The notes below the pieces were generated by a model that was not told the DNA's origin, searched no databases, and was given only the letters and a program-made list of their open reading frames with translations. A stretch of DNA of 64,000 bases. Origin: Streptomyces musisoli. Its GTDB lineage: Bacteria > Actinomycetota > Actinomycetes > Streptomycetales > Streptomycetaceae. Shown piece by piece: positions 7,846 through 16,326 of this stretch. The stretch spans positions 523,165 to 587,164 of the forward strand of contig NZ_JAERRH010000004.1 in assembly GCF_016741855.1 (NCBI RefSeq), written 5' to 3'. The position numbers and the translations under genes were made by a program. Each line of letters starts with the position of its first letter. Positions within the stretch are counted from its first letter, which is position 1.

Positions 7846-9324
7846 ATGTCCTTTCCGCACGCCGCACCCGCCCCCACCACCCCACCCCACACCGGAGGCC
7901 TGCTCCTCCTCGTCGACGGCACCACCGGCCTTCTCACGGTCGCCGCCCTCGGCATAGCCCTCCTGCTCTTCCTGATCATCAAGGCGAGGCTCCAGCCGTT
8001 CGTCGCCCTCCTCGCCGTCTCCATAGCGGTCGGCCTGCTGGCCGGCCTCTCGGTGACCGAACTCTTCGGCACCGTCCAGCGCTCCGACGCCGTCTCCACC
8101 ATCGAGTCCGGCATGGGCGGCATCCTCGGCCACGTCGCGATCATCATCGGCCTCGGCACCATGCTCGGGGCGATCCTCGAAGTCAGCGGCGGCGCCGAGG
8201 TGTTGGCCTCGCGCCTGCTGGCCCTGTTCGGCGAGCGCCGAGCCCCCCTGGCGATGGGCCTGACCGGTCTCATCTTCGGCGTCCCGGTCTTCTTCGACGT
8301 CGGCATCTTCGTCCTCGCGCCGATCGTGTACGCCGCCGCCAAGCGGTCCGGCAAGTCGATCCTGCTCTACTGCCTGCCCCTGCTCGCGGGGCTGTCCATG
8401 ACCCACGCCTTCCTGCCGCCGCACCCGGGCCCGGTCGCCGCCGCCGGCCTGCTGCACGTACAGCTCGGCTGGGTCGTCCTCATGGGCATCGTCTGCGGCC
8501 TGCCCGCCGTACTGGCCGCCTGGGCGTACGCCGCCTGGATCGGGAAGCGGATCTTCGTCGCCGTACCGCAGGACATGGTGGAGGCCGCCGAGGAGGCGAA
8601 GCGGGCCGTCGTGGCCGAGCAGCGGGCCCAGGGCGTCGCGCCGCGCGAGCATCCGGTGCCGCTCGCCACGGTCCTGGCCATCATCGGCACGCCCCTGATC
8701 CTGATCCTGGCGGCCACCTTCTCCTCCATCGCCCTGGACCCGTCCCCCGGCCGCTCGGTCCTGGAGTTCTTCGGCAACCCCTTCGTCGCCCTCACCATCG
8801 CCCTCCTCCTCGCCTACTACCTCCTCGGCATCCGCCGCGGCTGGTCGCGCAAGTCCCTGGAGACGGTGTCGACGGCGTCCCTCAAGCCGGTCGGCAACAT
8901 CCTGCTCGTGGTCGGCGCGGGCGGGGTCTTCGGCGCCGTACTCAAGGCCAGCGGGGTCGCGCAGGCGCTGTCGGACACCTTCCACGACGTGGGCCTGCCG
9001 GTGATCGTCCTCTCGTACCTGATCTCGCTGGTGCTGCGGGTGGCGCAGGGATCGGCGACGGTGGCGATCGTGACGACGGCCGGCATCGTGGCCCCGCTCC
9101 TGACGGAGGGTCACCACTCACAGGCCTTCGTCGCCCTGGTCATCATGGCCATCTCGGCGGGCTCCATCTTCGCCTCGCACGTCAACGACGGCGGCTTCTG
9201 GATGGTGGCCAAGTACTTCGGCATCGGCGAACGGGACACGCTGCGGACCTGGACGATCCTGGAATCGGTGCTGTCGCTGGCGGGGTTCGTGGTGGCAGCG
9301 GTGGCGGGCGTGTTCGTGAGCTGA
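7846..9324 (+). CDS. GntP-family permease (gluconate:H+ symporter type)
   Basis: An integral membrane transporter of 492 residues with about 12-14 hydrophobic segments. Family landmarks include GLIFGVPVFFDVGIFVLAPIV, the loop MTHAFLPPHPGPVAAA and the C-terminal SHVNDGGFWMVAKYFG. GntP proteins import gluconate or related sugar acids, and some members carry D-serine (DsdX), which would fit the neighbouring D-amino-acid enzymes. ATG at 7846 is chosen because gaagaggaccccc precedes it; an in-frame ATG further upstream at 7786 is less likely. Confidence 0.9.
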   Translation: MSFPHAAPAPTTPPHTGGLLLLVDGTTGLLTVAALGIALLLFLIIKARLQPFVALLAVSIAVGLLAGLSVTELFGTVQRSDAVSTIESGMGGILGHVAIIIGLGTMLGAILEVSGGAEVLASRLLALFGERRAPLAMGLTGLIFGVPVFFDVGIFVLAPIVYAAAKRSGKSILLYCLPLLAGLSMTHAFLPPHPGPVAAAGLLHVQLGWVVLMGIVCGLPAVLAAWAYAAWIGKRIFVAVPQDMVEAAEEAKRAVVAEQRAQGVAPREHPVPLATVLAIIGTPLILILAATFSSIALDPSPGRSVLEFFGNPFVALTIALLLAYYLLGIRRGWSRKSLETVSTASLKPVGNILLVVGAGGVFGAVLKASGVAQALSDTFHDVGLPVIVLSYLISLVLRVAQGSATVAIVTTAGIVAPLLTEGHHSQAFVALVIMAISAGSIFASHVNDGGFWMVAKYFGIGERDTLRTWTILESVLSLAGFVVAAVAGVFVS

Positions 9325-9361
9325 CTGGTTCCGGCACAGGGAAGTCGTCCATACTGCGGCC

Positions 9362-9973
9362 GTGGAGCAGCGCATAGGATCGAGCAGCAAGCCGTCGGAG
9401 GCCGAGCCGTTGAAGGCCGAGCCCGTGACGGGCGCCGGTTTCGACCCGGCCTTCATCCCCGGGCTCACGGGCCCGGCCCCGAAGGGGCCGACGGCGAAGG
9501 GGCAGGAGCCGGCGGCCGACGCGGCCGAGGCTGCCGAGGCGACCGGGAAGGCGACGGCCGACGACGCGGCGGTCGAGGACTCGGTGCGGTCGGCGTCCCC
9601 CGAAGCGGCGTCCCCGGAGACGGCGTCCTCCGAGGCGGTGGTCGCCGAAGCGGCGGGCGTCGACGAGAAGGACGCCGGGAAGGCCGCCGGTGACGGGCCG
9701 GTCTTCGAGGCGTCCGACCGCCGGGCGAGGATAGTGGCCGACCGCAAGGGCGTCCGCCTCAGCCTGGACGAGGAGGCGTGCGAGTTCCGCTGGGACGAGA
9801 TCGCCGCGGTGGAGACGGAGTCGCCCCGCTTCGGCAAGCGGTACACGATCACCGTGCACACCCCTGACCGCCGCTGGTTCCCGATCGAGATCGAGGCGGC
9901 GGCCAGGGCGCGCTTCAAGGAGTGGGACGAGCAGCTGGACGCGGTCCTCGACGCCTACTTCGAGGAGGCGTAG
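9362..9973 (+). CDS. Hypothetical protein, Ala/Glu-rich N-terminus, conserved C-terminal domain
   Basis: A 203-residue protein with GTG start. Residues 1-115 are low-complexity Ala/Glu/Ser/Pro. Residues about 117-203 look folded: FEASDRRARIVADRKGVRL, then FRWDEIAAVETESPRFGKRY, then TPDRRWFPIEIEA. This resembles a small PH-like or bPH domain of alternating strands, but that is only a guess from the strand pattern. There is no signal peptide or membrane span. Its stop is 3 bp from the stop of the convergent M14 carboxypeptidase. Confidence 0.7.
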   Translation: MEQRIGSSSKPSEAEPLKAEPVTGAGFDPAFIPGLTGPAPKGPTAKGQEPAADAAEAAEATGKATADDAAVEDSVRSASPEAASPETASSEAVVAEAAGVDEKDAGKAAGDGPVFEASDRRARIVADRKGVRLSLDEEACEFRWDEIAAVETESPRFGKRYTITVHTPDRRWFPIEIEAAARARFKEWDEQLDAVLDAYFEEA

Positions 9974-9976
9974 CCG

Positions 9977-11320
9977 CTAGCCGCAGTACTGGCCGGCCTT
10001 TCCGATGGCTCGGTACATACAGTCGGCGTTCTCCAGCAGCTGCAACACGGCGTCCTTGTTACGGGAGGTCTCCCGCTCGATGACCTCGTCGGGCGGGTAG
10101 AACCCACCGTCCCAGGCGGACGTCGGATACATCTCGAAGGTGTAGGCGAAGATCTTCTGTGTACCCCACAGATAGTCGTCGATCGACCCGTCCGTGATGT
10201 ACAGGTCGCTGGACTGCTCAGGGGTGTACCCGTTGCTGGCGGCCATCTTCTGCCCCACGGCCTTGAACGCGGCGGCGTCGTCGGCCGTCATCCCGGTCGC
10301 GGTGTCGTTGTACGTCCACCCGAACGGCCACAGCACCAGCTCGCTGTAGGTGTGGAAGTCGATACCGGCCTTGATCTGCTGCTTGCCGCCGACGACCCGG
10401 CTGCGCACGAAGTCGGCGACGACCTTCACCTCGGGCGCGGACTCGGGAGAGGCACCGCGGTAGGTCTCGGAGGACTTGCTGCCGGAGGACCCGCCGCAGC
10501 AGCCCCACTTGTAGTCCCAGTTCCGGTTGAGGTCCGTACCGACGGCCGAGGAGCCGGAGTTGGGCTGCCGGTTCTTCCGCCACGACCGGTACGACCCGCC
10601 GGCGATGTCGTACTCCCCGCCGTCCGGGTTCAGATCGGGGACGATCCAGATCTCCCGGCTGTTCACCATGTTCGTGATCCGGGAGTCCGATCCGTACCCG
10701 GCGCCGAGTTCGCGCAGCAGGTAGAGGGCCATCTCCACGGTCAGATGCTCCCGTGCGTGCTGATGCGCGGTGAACAGCACCTCGGGCTCGTCCTCGTCGG
10801 TCGCGACGTTGTCACTGACCTTGATGGCGATGATGTCCCGCCCCTGGTACGACTTCCCGATCACCCGTTTGCTCATGATGCCCGGGTAGGCGGCCAGCCG
10901 CTGGTCGATCTCGGCGTTCGCCTCGGCGTAGTTGTGGTACCTCGCGTCGGCGCTGGGGAAGTCGTACAGCCGCGCCCCGGACCGCCGCGGAGCGGCACCC
11001 AGGGGCTGTACGTCGTACCCCAGCCGGCGCAGCGCGCGGATCTGCTCCGCCCGCCCGGACACGACGACGGTCTCCTCGTCGGCCTCGTCGACGGTGACCC
11101 CGGTGGCCTGAATGGCCGTACGTGTCACGGGAGTCGTGGACTGGTGGATCTCGTACTGCTTCACGTCGTCCGTGGAAGGCGTGACCTTCCGGACGCCGTC
11201 GGCACTGGCGTGGCCGGCGGTGGCCGAGACGGGGGCGGCGAGGGCGAGGGCCAGCAGCGCGCCGAGGGCGGCGGTACGTCTGCCGCCGCGTGCGCCGGCG
11301 CCGCGGATGCGAAGTCGCAT
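9977..11320 (-). CDS. Secreted M14-family zinc carboxypeptidase
   Basis: A 447-residue exported metallocarboxypeptidase. The signal peptide is residues 1-40 (basic RGAGARGGRR, then a hydrophobic core, cleavage near ATAGHASA). A propeptide-like region follows, then the catalytic domain: HQHAREHLTVEM (zinc His and Glu), DLNRNWDYKWG (substrate-binding Arg), GIDFHTYSELVLWPFG (third zinc His) and YTFEMYP (catalytic Glu). It removes C-terminal amino acids from peptides outside the cell. ATG at 11318-11320 follows a good purine-rich site (caaggagcg). Confidence 0.92.
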   Translation of the reverse strand: MRLRIRGAGARGGRRTAALGALLALALAAPVSATAGHASADGVRKVTPSTDDVKQYEIHQSTTPVTRTAIQATGVTVDEADEETVVVSGRAEQIRALRRLGYDVQPLGAAPRRSGARLYDFPSADARYHNYAEANAEIDQRLAAYPGIMSKRVIGKSYQGRDIIAIKVSDNVATDEDEPEVLFTAHQHAREHLTVEMALYLLRELGAGYGSDSRITNMVNSREIWIVPDLNPDGGEYDIAGGSYRSWRKNRQPNSGSSAVGTDLNRNWDYKWGCCGGSSGSKSSETYRGASPESAPEVKVVADFVRSRVVGGKQQIKAGIDFHTYSELVLWPFGWTYNDTATGMTADDAAAFKAVGQKMAASNGYTPEQSSDLYITDGSIDDYLWGTQKIFAYTFEMYPTSAWDGGFYPPDEVIERETSRNKDAVLQLLENADCMYRAIGKAGQYCG

Positions 11321-11499
11321 GAACGCTCCTTGGGGGTGGAGGTGGGGTGTTCGCGTGCGACGTGCGGATGCGGACCCGCGGGGGCCGTCGGTGGGGGCTC
11401 CCTGTGAGTCCGCTGTGCGGGTTGGCGCTCATGGTGAGGGCTTGGCATGATCAGGTCAAGCGTAGGGGAGGGGATGGCGCGAACAGAGCGACGTGAAGC

Positions 11500-11533
11500 G
11501 GCAGCGCGCCACTTTGGGGGGTAGCGCGCTGCC
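11500..11533. terminator. Stem-loop in the gap between lamin-tail and carboxypeptidase genes
   Basis: GGCAGCGCGC and GCGCGCTGCC pair perfectly around a 14-nt loop. With the hairpin at 11545-11584 it probably ends leftward transcripts before the carboxypeptidase promoter. Confidence 0.55.
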
Positions 11534-11544
11534 GGGGAGGAGCG

Positions 11545-11584
11545 CCGTGGGCCGGGGCGGGGGTCAGCGCTCACCGGCCCACGG
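11545..11584 (-). terminator. Terminator after the lamin-tail protein gene
   Basis: CCGTGGGCCGG and CCGGCCCACGG form an 11-bp perfect stem directly after the TGA of the leftward gene ending at 11596. Confidence 0.65.
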
Positions 11585-11595
11585 ACGGGTGCGGG

Positions 11596-12219
11596 TCACC
11601 GGTGACGGTCGGGCCGTCCGCCGTCGCGGTGGTCGGAGCGGTCGGGGTGATTGCGGGTGCCGTGGCCGTCGCGGTGACTGCGGTCGTACCCCCAGGAAGC
11701 GGAGTCGATGAAGCGGCCGTGGTCGTCGCGCAGGGTCGCGGTGTCGTGCTCGCTGTCCCACACGGACCGGTTGCGGTCCTGGTAGAGGTCGTTCTTCCGG
11801 TCCCGGCCGAAGCCGGTGTGGACACGGACGGCCTGGTGGGCCCGCAGCCGGTAGTGCCGGAAGGTGTAGGAGTGGCCGTCCTCGTCCGACAGTGTCCACC
11901 CGTCGAGGTTCACATCCCGACGGCTGTCGTTGGCGACCTCGACCCACTCCTTGTTCAGGGCCGCGTTGGACCGGTCGTACCGGGGCGTCGAGGGCAGCTG
12001 TGCGGCGCTGATGACGATCTGTGAGCTGTCTTCGCGGTGTGAGCCGTCCCGGTGGTGCGAGCCGTCCCGGTGGTGCGAGCGGTCCGAGCGGCTGTGGTCA
12101 CGATCGGCGGCCGAGGCCGGCGGGGCGACGGCGCCCGCGACAGCGGTCGCGGCCACGACGGCTGCGGCGGCCGTGGCGACACGGCGGCGGATCACGGAAG
12201 CGGATACGAACACGGACAC
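11596..12219 (-). CDS. Secreted lamin-tail-domain protein
   Basis: A 207-residue exported protein: signal peptide (about residues 1-38, VATAAAAVVAATAVAGAVA, ending near ASA), then an Arg/His/Asp/Ser-rich linker. A lamin-tail (LTD) domain begins at about residue 70, with the diagnostic core KEWVEVANDSRRDVNLDGW and YTFRHYRLRAHQAVRVHTG. The C-terminus is again His/Asp/Arg-rich. LTD domains are immunoglobulin-like folds found on secreted nucleases and surface proteins, and this one has no catalytic partner. GTG at 12219 is chosen for the gaagggggac site 5-6 bases before it and because it starts the signal peptide cleanly. Confidence 0.85.
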   Translation of the reverse strand: MSVFVSASVIRRRVATAAAAVVAATAVAGAVAPPASAADRDHSRSDRSHHRDGSHHRDGSHREDSSQIVISAAQLPSTPRYDRSNAALNKEWVEVANDSRRDVNLDGWTLSDEDGHSYTFRHYRLRAHQAVRVHTGFGRDRKNDLYQDRNRSVWDSEHDTATLRDDHGRFIDSASWGYDRSHRDGHGTRNHPDRSDHRDGGRPDRHR

Positions 12220-12597
12220 GAGGTCCCCCTTCGCCAGGGTTGTGCACACCCCGCGGACCGCGTGACAGGGCGCGGGTGACGGGGCGCGGTGTACGAGCGG
12301 CGACCGGTCGGCCGCACGCCCACACCTTGCGCCCCCGAACACAAAGGATCGAGGAAGCACGACCGCAGTTACGATTCGCGGATAAATCTGTGACTTTGGA
12401 CGGAAAGATCCTTTTACGCGGGCCGACACACAGATGATCGCGAATAACCGGTGCCCGAGCGGGGGCGGCGAGCGGCGGTGATTGGCAGATGTGTGCCAGG
12501 GGCGGGGGGTGAACACGCAGGTGGGACGGTTGGGGGCGTGGCGAGGTGTGGAACAGATCTGCCAACCCAGTCAGTCGTGAGGGCTTCGGTACGTGGC
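12220..12597. other. Intergenic region, lamin-tail promoter side
   Basis: No gene seen. It contains an AT-richer patch (about 12340-12440) that likely holds the leftward promoter for the lamin-tail gene, and nothing I can assign to a named regulator. Confidence 0.5.
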
Positions 12598-12626
12598 GGC
12601 GCCCGGGCCGTGGGGGGCCGGGCGCC
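12598..12626 (-). terminator. Terminator after the chitinase gene
   Basis: GGCGCCCGG and CCGGGCGCC form a 9-bp perfect stem with an 11-nt loop, 23 bp beyond the chitinase stop. Confidence 0.65.
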
Positions 12627-12648
12627 GGGGTGGGGGGGTGGGTTCAGG

Positions 12649-14367
12649 TCAGGGGAGGGCGTGTACGTGGGCGCCGACCGGGGTCGACCAGGCGTTGCCC
12701 GACGTCGCGTCCCAGTTGGTGGACCAGGTCATCGCGCCCCGCAGGTCGGGGTAGGTCTTCGACGGCTTGAAGGAGCCGCAGTCGGTGCCCGCCGTGAGGC
12801 AGTCCAGGGCGTTGTTCACCACCGTGGGGGAGACGTAGCCGCCGCCCGCCGCTCGCGTGGACGCCGGCAGGCCGAGGCCCACCTGGGACGGGGACAGGCC
12901 GCCCTCCAGCTGGATGCAGGCGAGGGCCGTGAGGAAGTCGACCGTGCCCTGGCTGTAGACCTTGCCGTCGCAGCCCAGCATGGAACCGCTGTTGTAGTAC
13001 TGCATGTTGACGACCGTGAGGATGTCCTTCACGTTCAGGGCCGTCTGGAAGTAGGACCCCGACGTGGACTGCATGTCGATCGTCTGCGGTGCCATCGTGA
13101 TGACCAGGGACGAGCCCGCCTTCGCGGACAGGGACCGGAGCGCCTGGGTCATGTACGTGGCGTTCAGGCCGTTCTCCAGGTCGATGTCGACGCCGTCGAA
13201 GCCGTACGTCTGCATCAGCCCGTAGACCGAGTTGGCGAAGTTCGCCGCCGATGCCGCGTCGTTGACCGACACCGTGCCCTTCTCACCGCCGATCGAGATG
13301 ATGACCTTCTTGCCGGCCGCCTGCTTCGCCCTGATGTCCGCCTTGAACTGGTCGACCGTGTAGCCGCCGAGGCCGGACGAGTCCAGGCTGAAGGACACGG
13401 CTCCGGGAGTCGACGTCGCGTCCGCGAAGGCCACCGCGATGATGTCGTAGGCGGAGGGGACGTCGGAGATCTTCTGGACCGTCGCGCCGTTGTTGAAGTT
13501 CTGCCAGTAGCCGGTCACCGCGTGCTTGGGAAGCGTCCCGCCCCCGCCGCCGCCCGTGCCGGAGGACGTCGTGCCCGTCACCGTCGCCGACTTCGCCGAC
13601 TCGCCCGCCGCGTTGGTCGCCGTGACGTGGAAGCTGTACGACGTCGACGCCGACAGGCCGGTCACCGTCGCCGAGGTGCCGGTCACCGCCGTGACCTTGG
13701 TGCCGTTGCGGTAGACGTTGTAGCCCGTCGCGCCCGACGCCGCCGACCAGGACAGGGAGACCGAGGAGGAGGTCGTGCCGGAGACCGAGAGGCCGGCCGG
13801 TGCGGACGGGACGGTGGGGGCCGGGTCGCCGCCGCCTCCGCCGTCGGGGCCGTAGACCGAGACGTCGTCGGCGTAGTAGGCCGCCTGGCCGTACCAGCCG
13901 TGGGTGTAGACCGTGACCGACGTCGTCGACGCGCCCGTGGTGAAGGTCGTCGACAGCTGCTTCCAGGCCGGTGCGTCGGGGGTCCACGTCGAGACGTCCG
14001 TCGTGCCCGTGCCCGTCACGCCCAGGTACGTGTAGCCGCCCTGCACCCAGGCGCCCAGGCTGTACGTGGAGTTGGGCTTGACCGCCACCGTCTGGGAGCA
14101 CTTGGCGTTGTCCTGGCCGGCCGGGGTCGCCTTCAGGGCGGCGGTGCCCCCGTGCGCCGGGGAGGAGACCGTCGTGCCGCTGCCGGCCGTACAGGTCCAG
14201 TTGCCCAGACCGGACTCGAAGCCCGCGTTCTTGACGTTGTTGACGTCCGCCGCGGAGGCGGGTGCGGCTGCGGCGAGGCCCGTGACCGAGAGGGCCAGGG
14301 CGGTGGCGGCGGACCACGTCGCGAGCCGCCGTCTGCGGGGTCTGGGTATGCCTGGTGCGCGGTCCAC
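12649..14367 (-). CDS. Secreted GH18 chitinase with carbohydrate-binding and fibronectin III modules
   Basis: A 572-residue extracellular chitinase with a signal peptide (1-40). A carbohydrate-binding module spans about 41-178 (NAGFESGLGNWTCTAG ... YYADDVSVYG). After a Gly linker a fibronectin type III domain covers about 188-272 (PSAPAGLSVSGTTSSSVSLSW), then another Gly-rich linker. The GH18 catalytic domain runs from about 285 to the end, with the active-site motif FDGVDIDLEN (DxxDxDxE, Glu as acid) preceded by KVIISIGG. It hydrolyses chitin in the order typical of Streptomyces family-18 enzymes. Two dre-like repeats lie in its promoter. Confidence 0.95.
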   Translation of the reverse strand: MDRAPGIPRPRRRRLATWSAATALALSVTGLAAAAPASAADVNNVKNAGFESGLGNWTCTAGSGTTVSSPAHGGTAALKATPAGQDNAKCSQTVAVKPNSTYSLGAWVQGGYTYLGVTGTGTTDVSTWTPDAPAWKQLSTTFTTGASTTSVTVYTHGWYGQAAYYADDVSVYGPDGGGGGDPAPTVPSAPAGLSVSGTTSSSVSLSWSAASGATGYNVYRNGTKVTAVTGTSATVTGLSASTSYSFHVTATNAAGESAKSATVTGTTSSGTGGGGGGTLPKHAVTGYWQNFNNGATVQKISDVPSAYDIIAVAFADATSTPGAVSFSLDSSGLGGYTVDQFKADIRAKQAAGKKVIISIGGEKGTVSVNDAASAANFANSVYGLMQTYGFDGVDIDLENGLNATYMTQALRSLSAKAGSSLVITMAPQTIDMQSTSGSYFQTALNVKDILTVVNMQYYNSGSMLGCDGKVYSQGTVDFLTALACIQLEGGLSPSQVGLGLPASTRAAGGGYVSPTVVNNALDCLTAGTDCGSFKPSKTYPDLRGAMTWSTNWDATSGNAWSTPVGAHVHALP

Positions 14368-14432
14368 TGAAGCCTCCGGTGGGGAGTTGGCGGGGGAGGG
14401 GGGAGCACGGTGGCCACCGCTCGCCCTACAAG

Positions 14433-14473
14433 TTGGTCCAGACCAATCCGGGTGTCAAGAGGTCCAGACCAAA
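14433..14473 (-). promoter_or_regulatory. Chitinase promoter: two dre-like repeats flanking a -35 box
   Basis: TTGGTCCAGACCAA (14433-14446) and GGTCCAGACC (14461-14470) are 26 bp apart. Between them, on the minus strand, is TTGACA (14453-14458), a consensus -35. Direct repeats of GGTCCAGACC around the -35 are known from Streptomyces chitinase promoters, and the sequence fits the DasR responsive element, so the gene is probably repressed by DasR and induced by chitin oligomers. Confidence 0.75.
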
Positions 14474-14670
14474 ACCGTTTCCGCTCAGCGGCTCAACCTG
14501 TCCGGGTTTGGCGGGACTTGCTCCGGGAGAGTTCCACACCGGCTTCACAAACGCTGTTCTCCGGTCATACGGCCGTGGATACAGTGCTCAGGTAGTAACG
14601 CAATGAAGTCGTCCTGGCGCATTGGAGTTACACCGGTGGGCCGGCGGGTGTGAAGAGCGGGGAGCTGCGC
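14474..14670 (+). other. Promoter side of the Tad locus
   Basis: No gene seen. This stretch should contain the rightward promoter for the Tad locus; no specific box could be assigned. Confidence 0.4.
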
Positions 14671-15534
14671 GTGCCAACTGCCATCGCCGTGACCAGCGCC
14701 GACATGGCGCTGCCGGCGCAGGACGAACGGACCATGCCCGCCGTCGTGCTTACCGGCCTCGACCACAAGCCGCTCGACCAGGCCCTCACCGACCTCCACG
14801 CCCTGACCGAGCAGTACGGGCACGTGGTCGTCGTGTGCTCACAGGCCACTCCGGAACCGGTCGTGCGGCGGCTGTACACCCTGCGCTCCCTGCTGGAGAG
14901 CGACCGCATAGCCCTGTTCCGGCCCGACCTGCCGCCGCTCGGCATCGCCGTCCTGGCCCGGCAACTGCGCCAGCTCGCCTCCTGCGACCTGAGCCCGGGC
15001 GTGCTCGCCTCCGCCGGACGGCTGCTCACCCACTACATCCACGCCGGTGCCGTCCTCGGCTCCGTCGCCCGGCTGGACCGGGTCCCGGTCGGGCTGAAGG
15101 CGCACGCCAGGTCCTGGGTCCCGGGCAGCCAGTTCGCCGTCCTCGCGCACCCCGAGCCCCAGCTCGTCAAGATCACGCCCGAAGCCACCCTCAAGGGGCC
15201 CGAGTTCAGCACCTGGATGCTGGTCGCCAAGGGGCAGTTGCAGAGCGACTGGGCTGCCGGCCTGGGTACCCGGTGGGGCGTCCACGGGCTGCGCGAGACC
15301 CCGCTGCCCGCCGAGTCCCCGGCGTGGTGGGGCACCGGCCGCATGGTCGAGTTCTGCGGCTACCTCGCCGACCTCTCCGTCCTCTACCAACTGGTCACCT
15401 CCGTACGGCAGACCAGCTGCCACTGGTGCGGCATCGACGTCATCGGCGACCGCTGCGTCTTCTGCTCCGCCACTCCGCCGCCCGCCCACGAACCCGCCGC
15501 ACCCCGCGCCCTGGAGCAACGCACCCCCGCCTGA
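14671..15534 (+). CDS. Tad-locus protein with C-terminal zinc-ribbon-like motif, function unknown
   Basis: A 287-residue soluble protein, not recognised as a named family. Features: a Rossmann-like start (MPAVVLTGLDHKPLDQAL ... YGHVVVVCSQATPE), a middle alpha/beta region, and a C-terminal motif TSCHWCGIDVIGDRCVFC with two CxxC pairs 10 residues apart, as in a treble-clef or zinc ribbon. The Pro/Ala tail looks disordered. GTG at 14671 is preferred to the in-frame GTG at 14650 because gcggggagc lies 6-7 bases before it. It is the first gene of the run leading into cpaB, 78 bp away, so a role in pilus assembly or its control is inferred. Confidence 0.75.
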   Translation: MPTAIAVTSADMALPAQDERTMPAVVLTGLDHKPLDQALTDLHALTEQYGHVVVVCSQATPEPVVRRLYTLRSLLESDRIALFRPDLPPLGIAVLARQLRQLASCDLSPGVLASAGRLLTHYIHAGAVLGSVARLDRVPVGLKAHARSWVPGSQFAVLAHPEPQLVKITPEATLKGPEFSTWMLVAKGQLQSDWAAGLGTRWGVHGLRETPLPAESPAWWGTGRMVEFCGYLADLSVLYQLVTSVRQTSCHWCGIDVIGDRCVFCSATPPPAHEPAAPRALEQRTPA

Positions 15535-15612
15535 CCGGCCCGGACGCGACCCGCCCGGCCCCCGACCCTCACATCCCGCACGACCGATTCCCCCAACGAG
15601 GTTGCACGGTTC

Positions 15613-16317
15613 ATGAACTCCCGTCAGCGCCGCGGCGTGATACTCCTGATCCTGTCGGCCCTGTGTGCTCTGGGCGCGTTCGCCGGCGTGCTCTCCGTCG
15701 TCGACGACGTGCAGTCCAAGGTCGGGCCCGAGGTCACCGCCTACCGGGTCAGGTCCGAGGTGAAGCCGTACACCACGCTGAACACGGGCCAGTTCGAGAA
15801 GATCGAGATGCCCGAGCGGTGGCTGTCCGGCAACGCCGTCACCGACCTCCGGCAGATCCGCGGCAAGATCGCCGTGACCACGCTGCGCGCCGGCTCCCTG
15901 CTCCAGACCGACATGGTCGTGGACCAGCCCGCCCTCCAGCCCGGCCAGCAGGAGGTCGCCATCATGATCGACGCGGCGACGGGCGTCGCGGGCAAGATCA
16001 CCCCCGGCTCGCGCGTCAACGTCTACGCCACCTTCGAGGGGAAGAAGGAGGGCGACCCCGACCAGTCGAAGATCATCGTCACCAACGCGCGGGTCCTCGA
16101 CGTCGGCCAGATCACCGCCCTCGACCCCGACAGCGACAGGAAGCAGCAGTCCACCGAGGCCGTCCCCATCACCTTCGCGCTGTCCACCATCGACGCCCAG
16201 CGCATCACCTACGCCGAGTCCTTCGCCCAGCGCGTCCGGCTCGCGCTCGTGGCGCCCGGCAGCGAGACCAGCGTCCCCGACAAGGACCGCACCTACGAAC
16301 TCGCGACGGACAAGTGA
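15613..16317 (+). CDS. cpaB: CpaB/RcpC-like Flp pilus assembly protein (SAF domain)
   Basis: A 234-residue membrane-anchored protein. One N-terminal span (residues about 7-25, RGVILLILSALCALGAFAGV) is followed by a SAF domain (VRSEVKPYTTLNTGQFEKIEMPERWL) and an RcpC/CpaB domain (AIMIDAATGVAGKITPGSRVNVYATFEG). CpaB proteins are periplasmic or wall-facing components of Flp/Tad pili in other bacteria. It is followed 9 bp later by the CpaE-like ATPase. Confidence 0.88.
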   Translation: MNSRQRRGVILLILSALCALGAFAGVLSVVDDVQSKVGPEVTAYRVRSEVKPYTTLNTGQFEKIEMPERWLSGNAVTDLRQIRGKIAVTTLRAGSLLQTDMVVDQPALQPGQQEVAIMIDAATGVAGKITPGSRVNVYATFEGKKEGDPDQSKIIVTNARVLDVGQITALDPDSDRKQQSTEAVPITFALSTIDAQRITYAESFAQRVRLALVAPGSETSVPDKDRTYELATDK

Positions 16318-16326
16318 GAGGCGGCC

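Noticed and set aside
12220..12597. Hidden gene in the gap between lamin-tail and chitinase genes
   Set aside because: Only short frames without ribosome site or recognisable motif.
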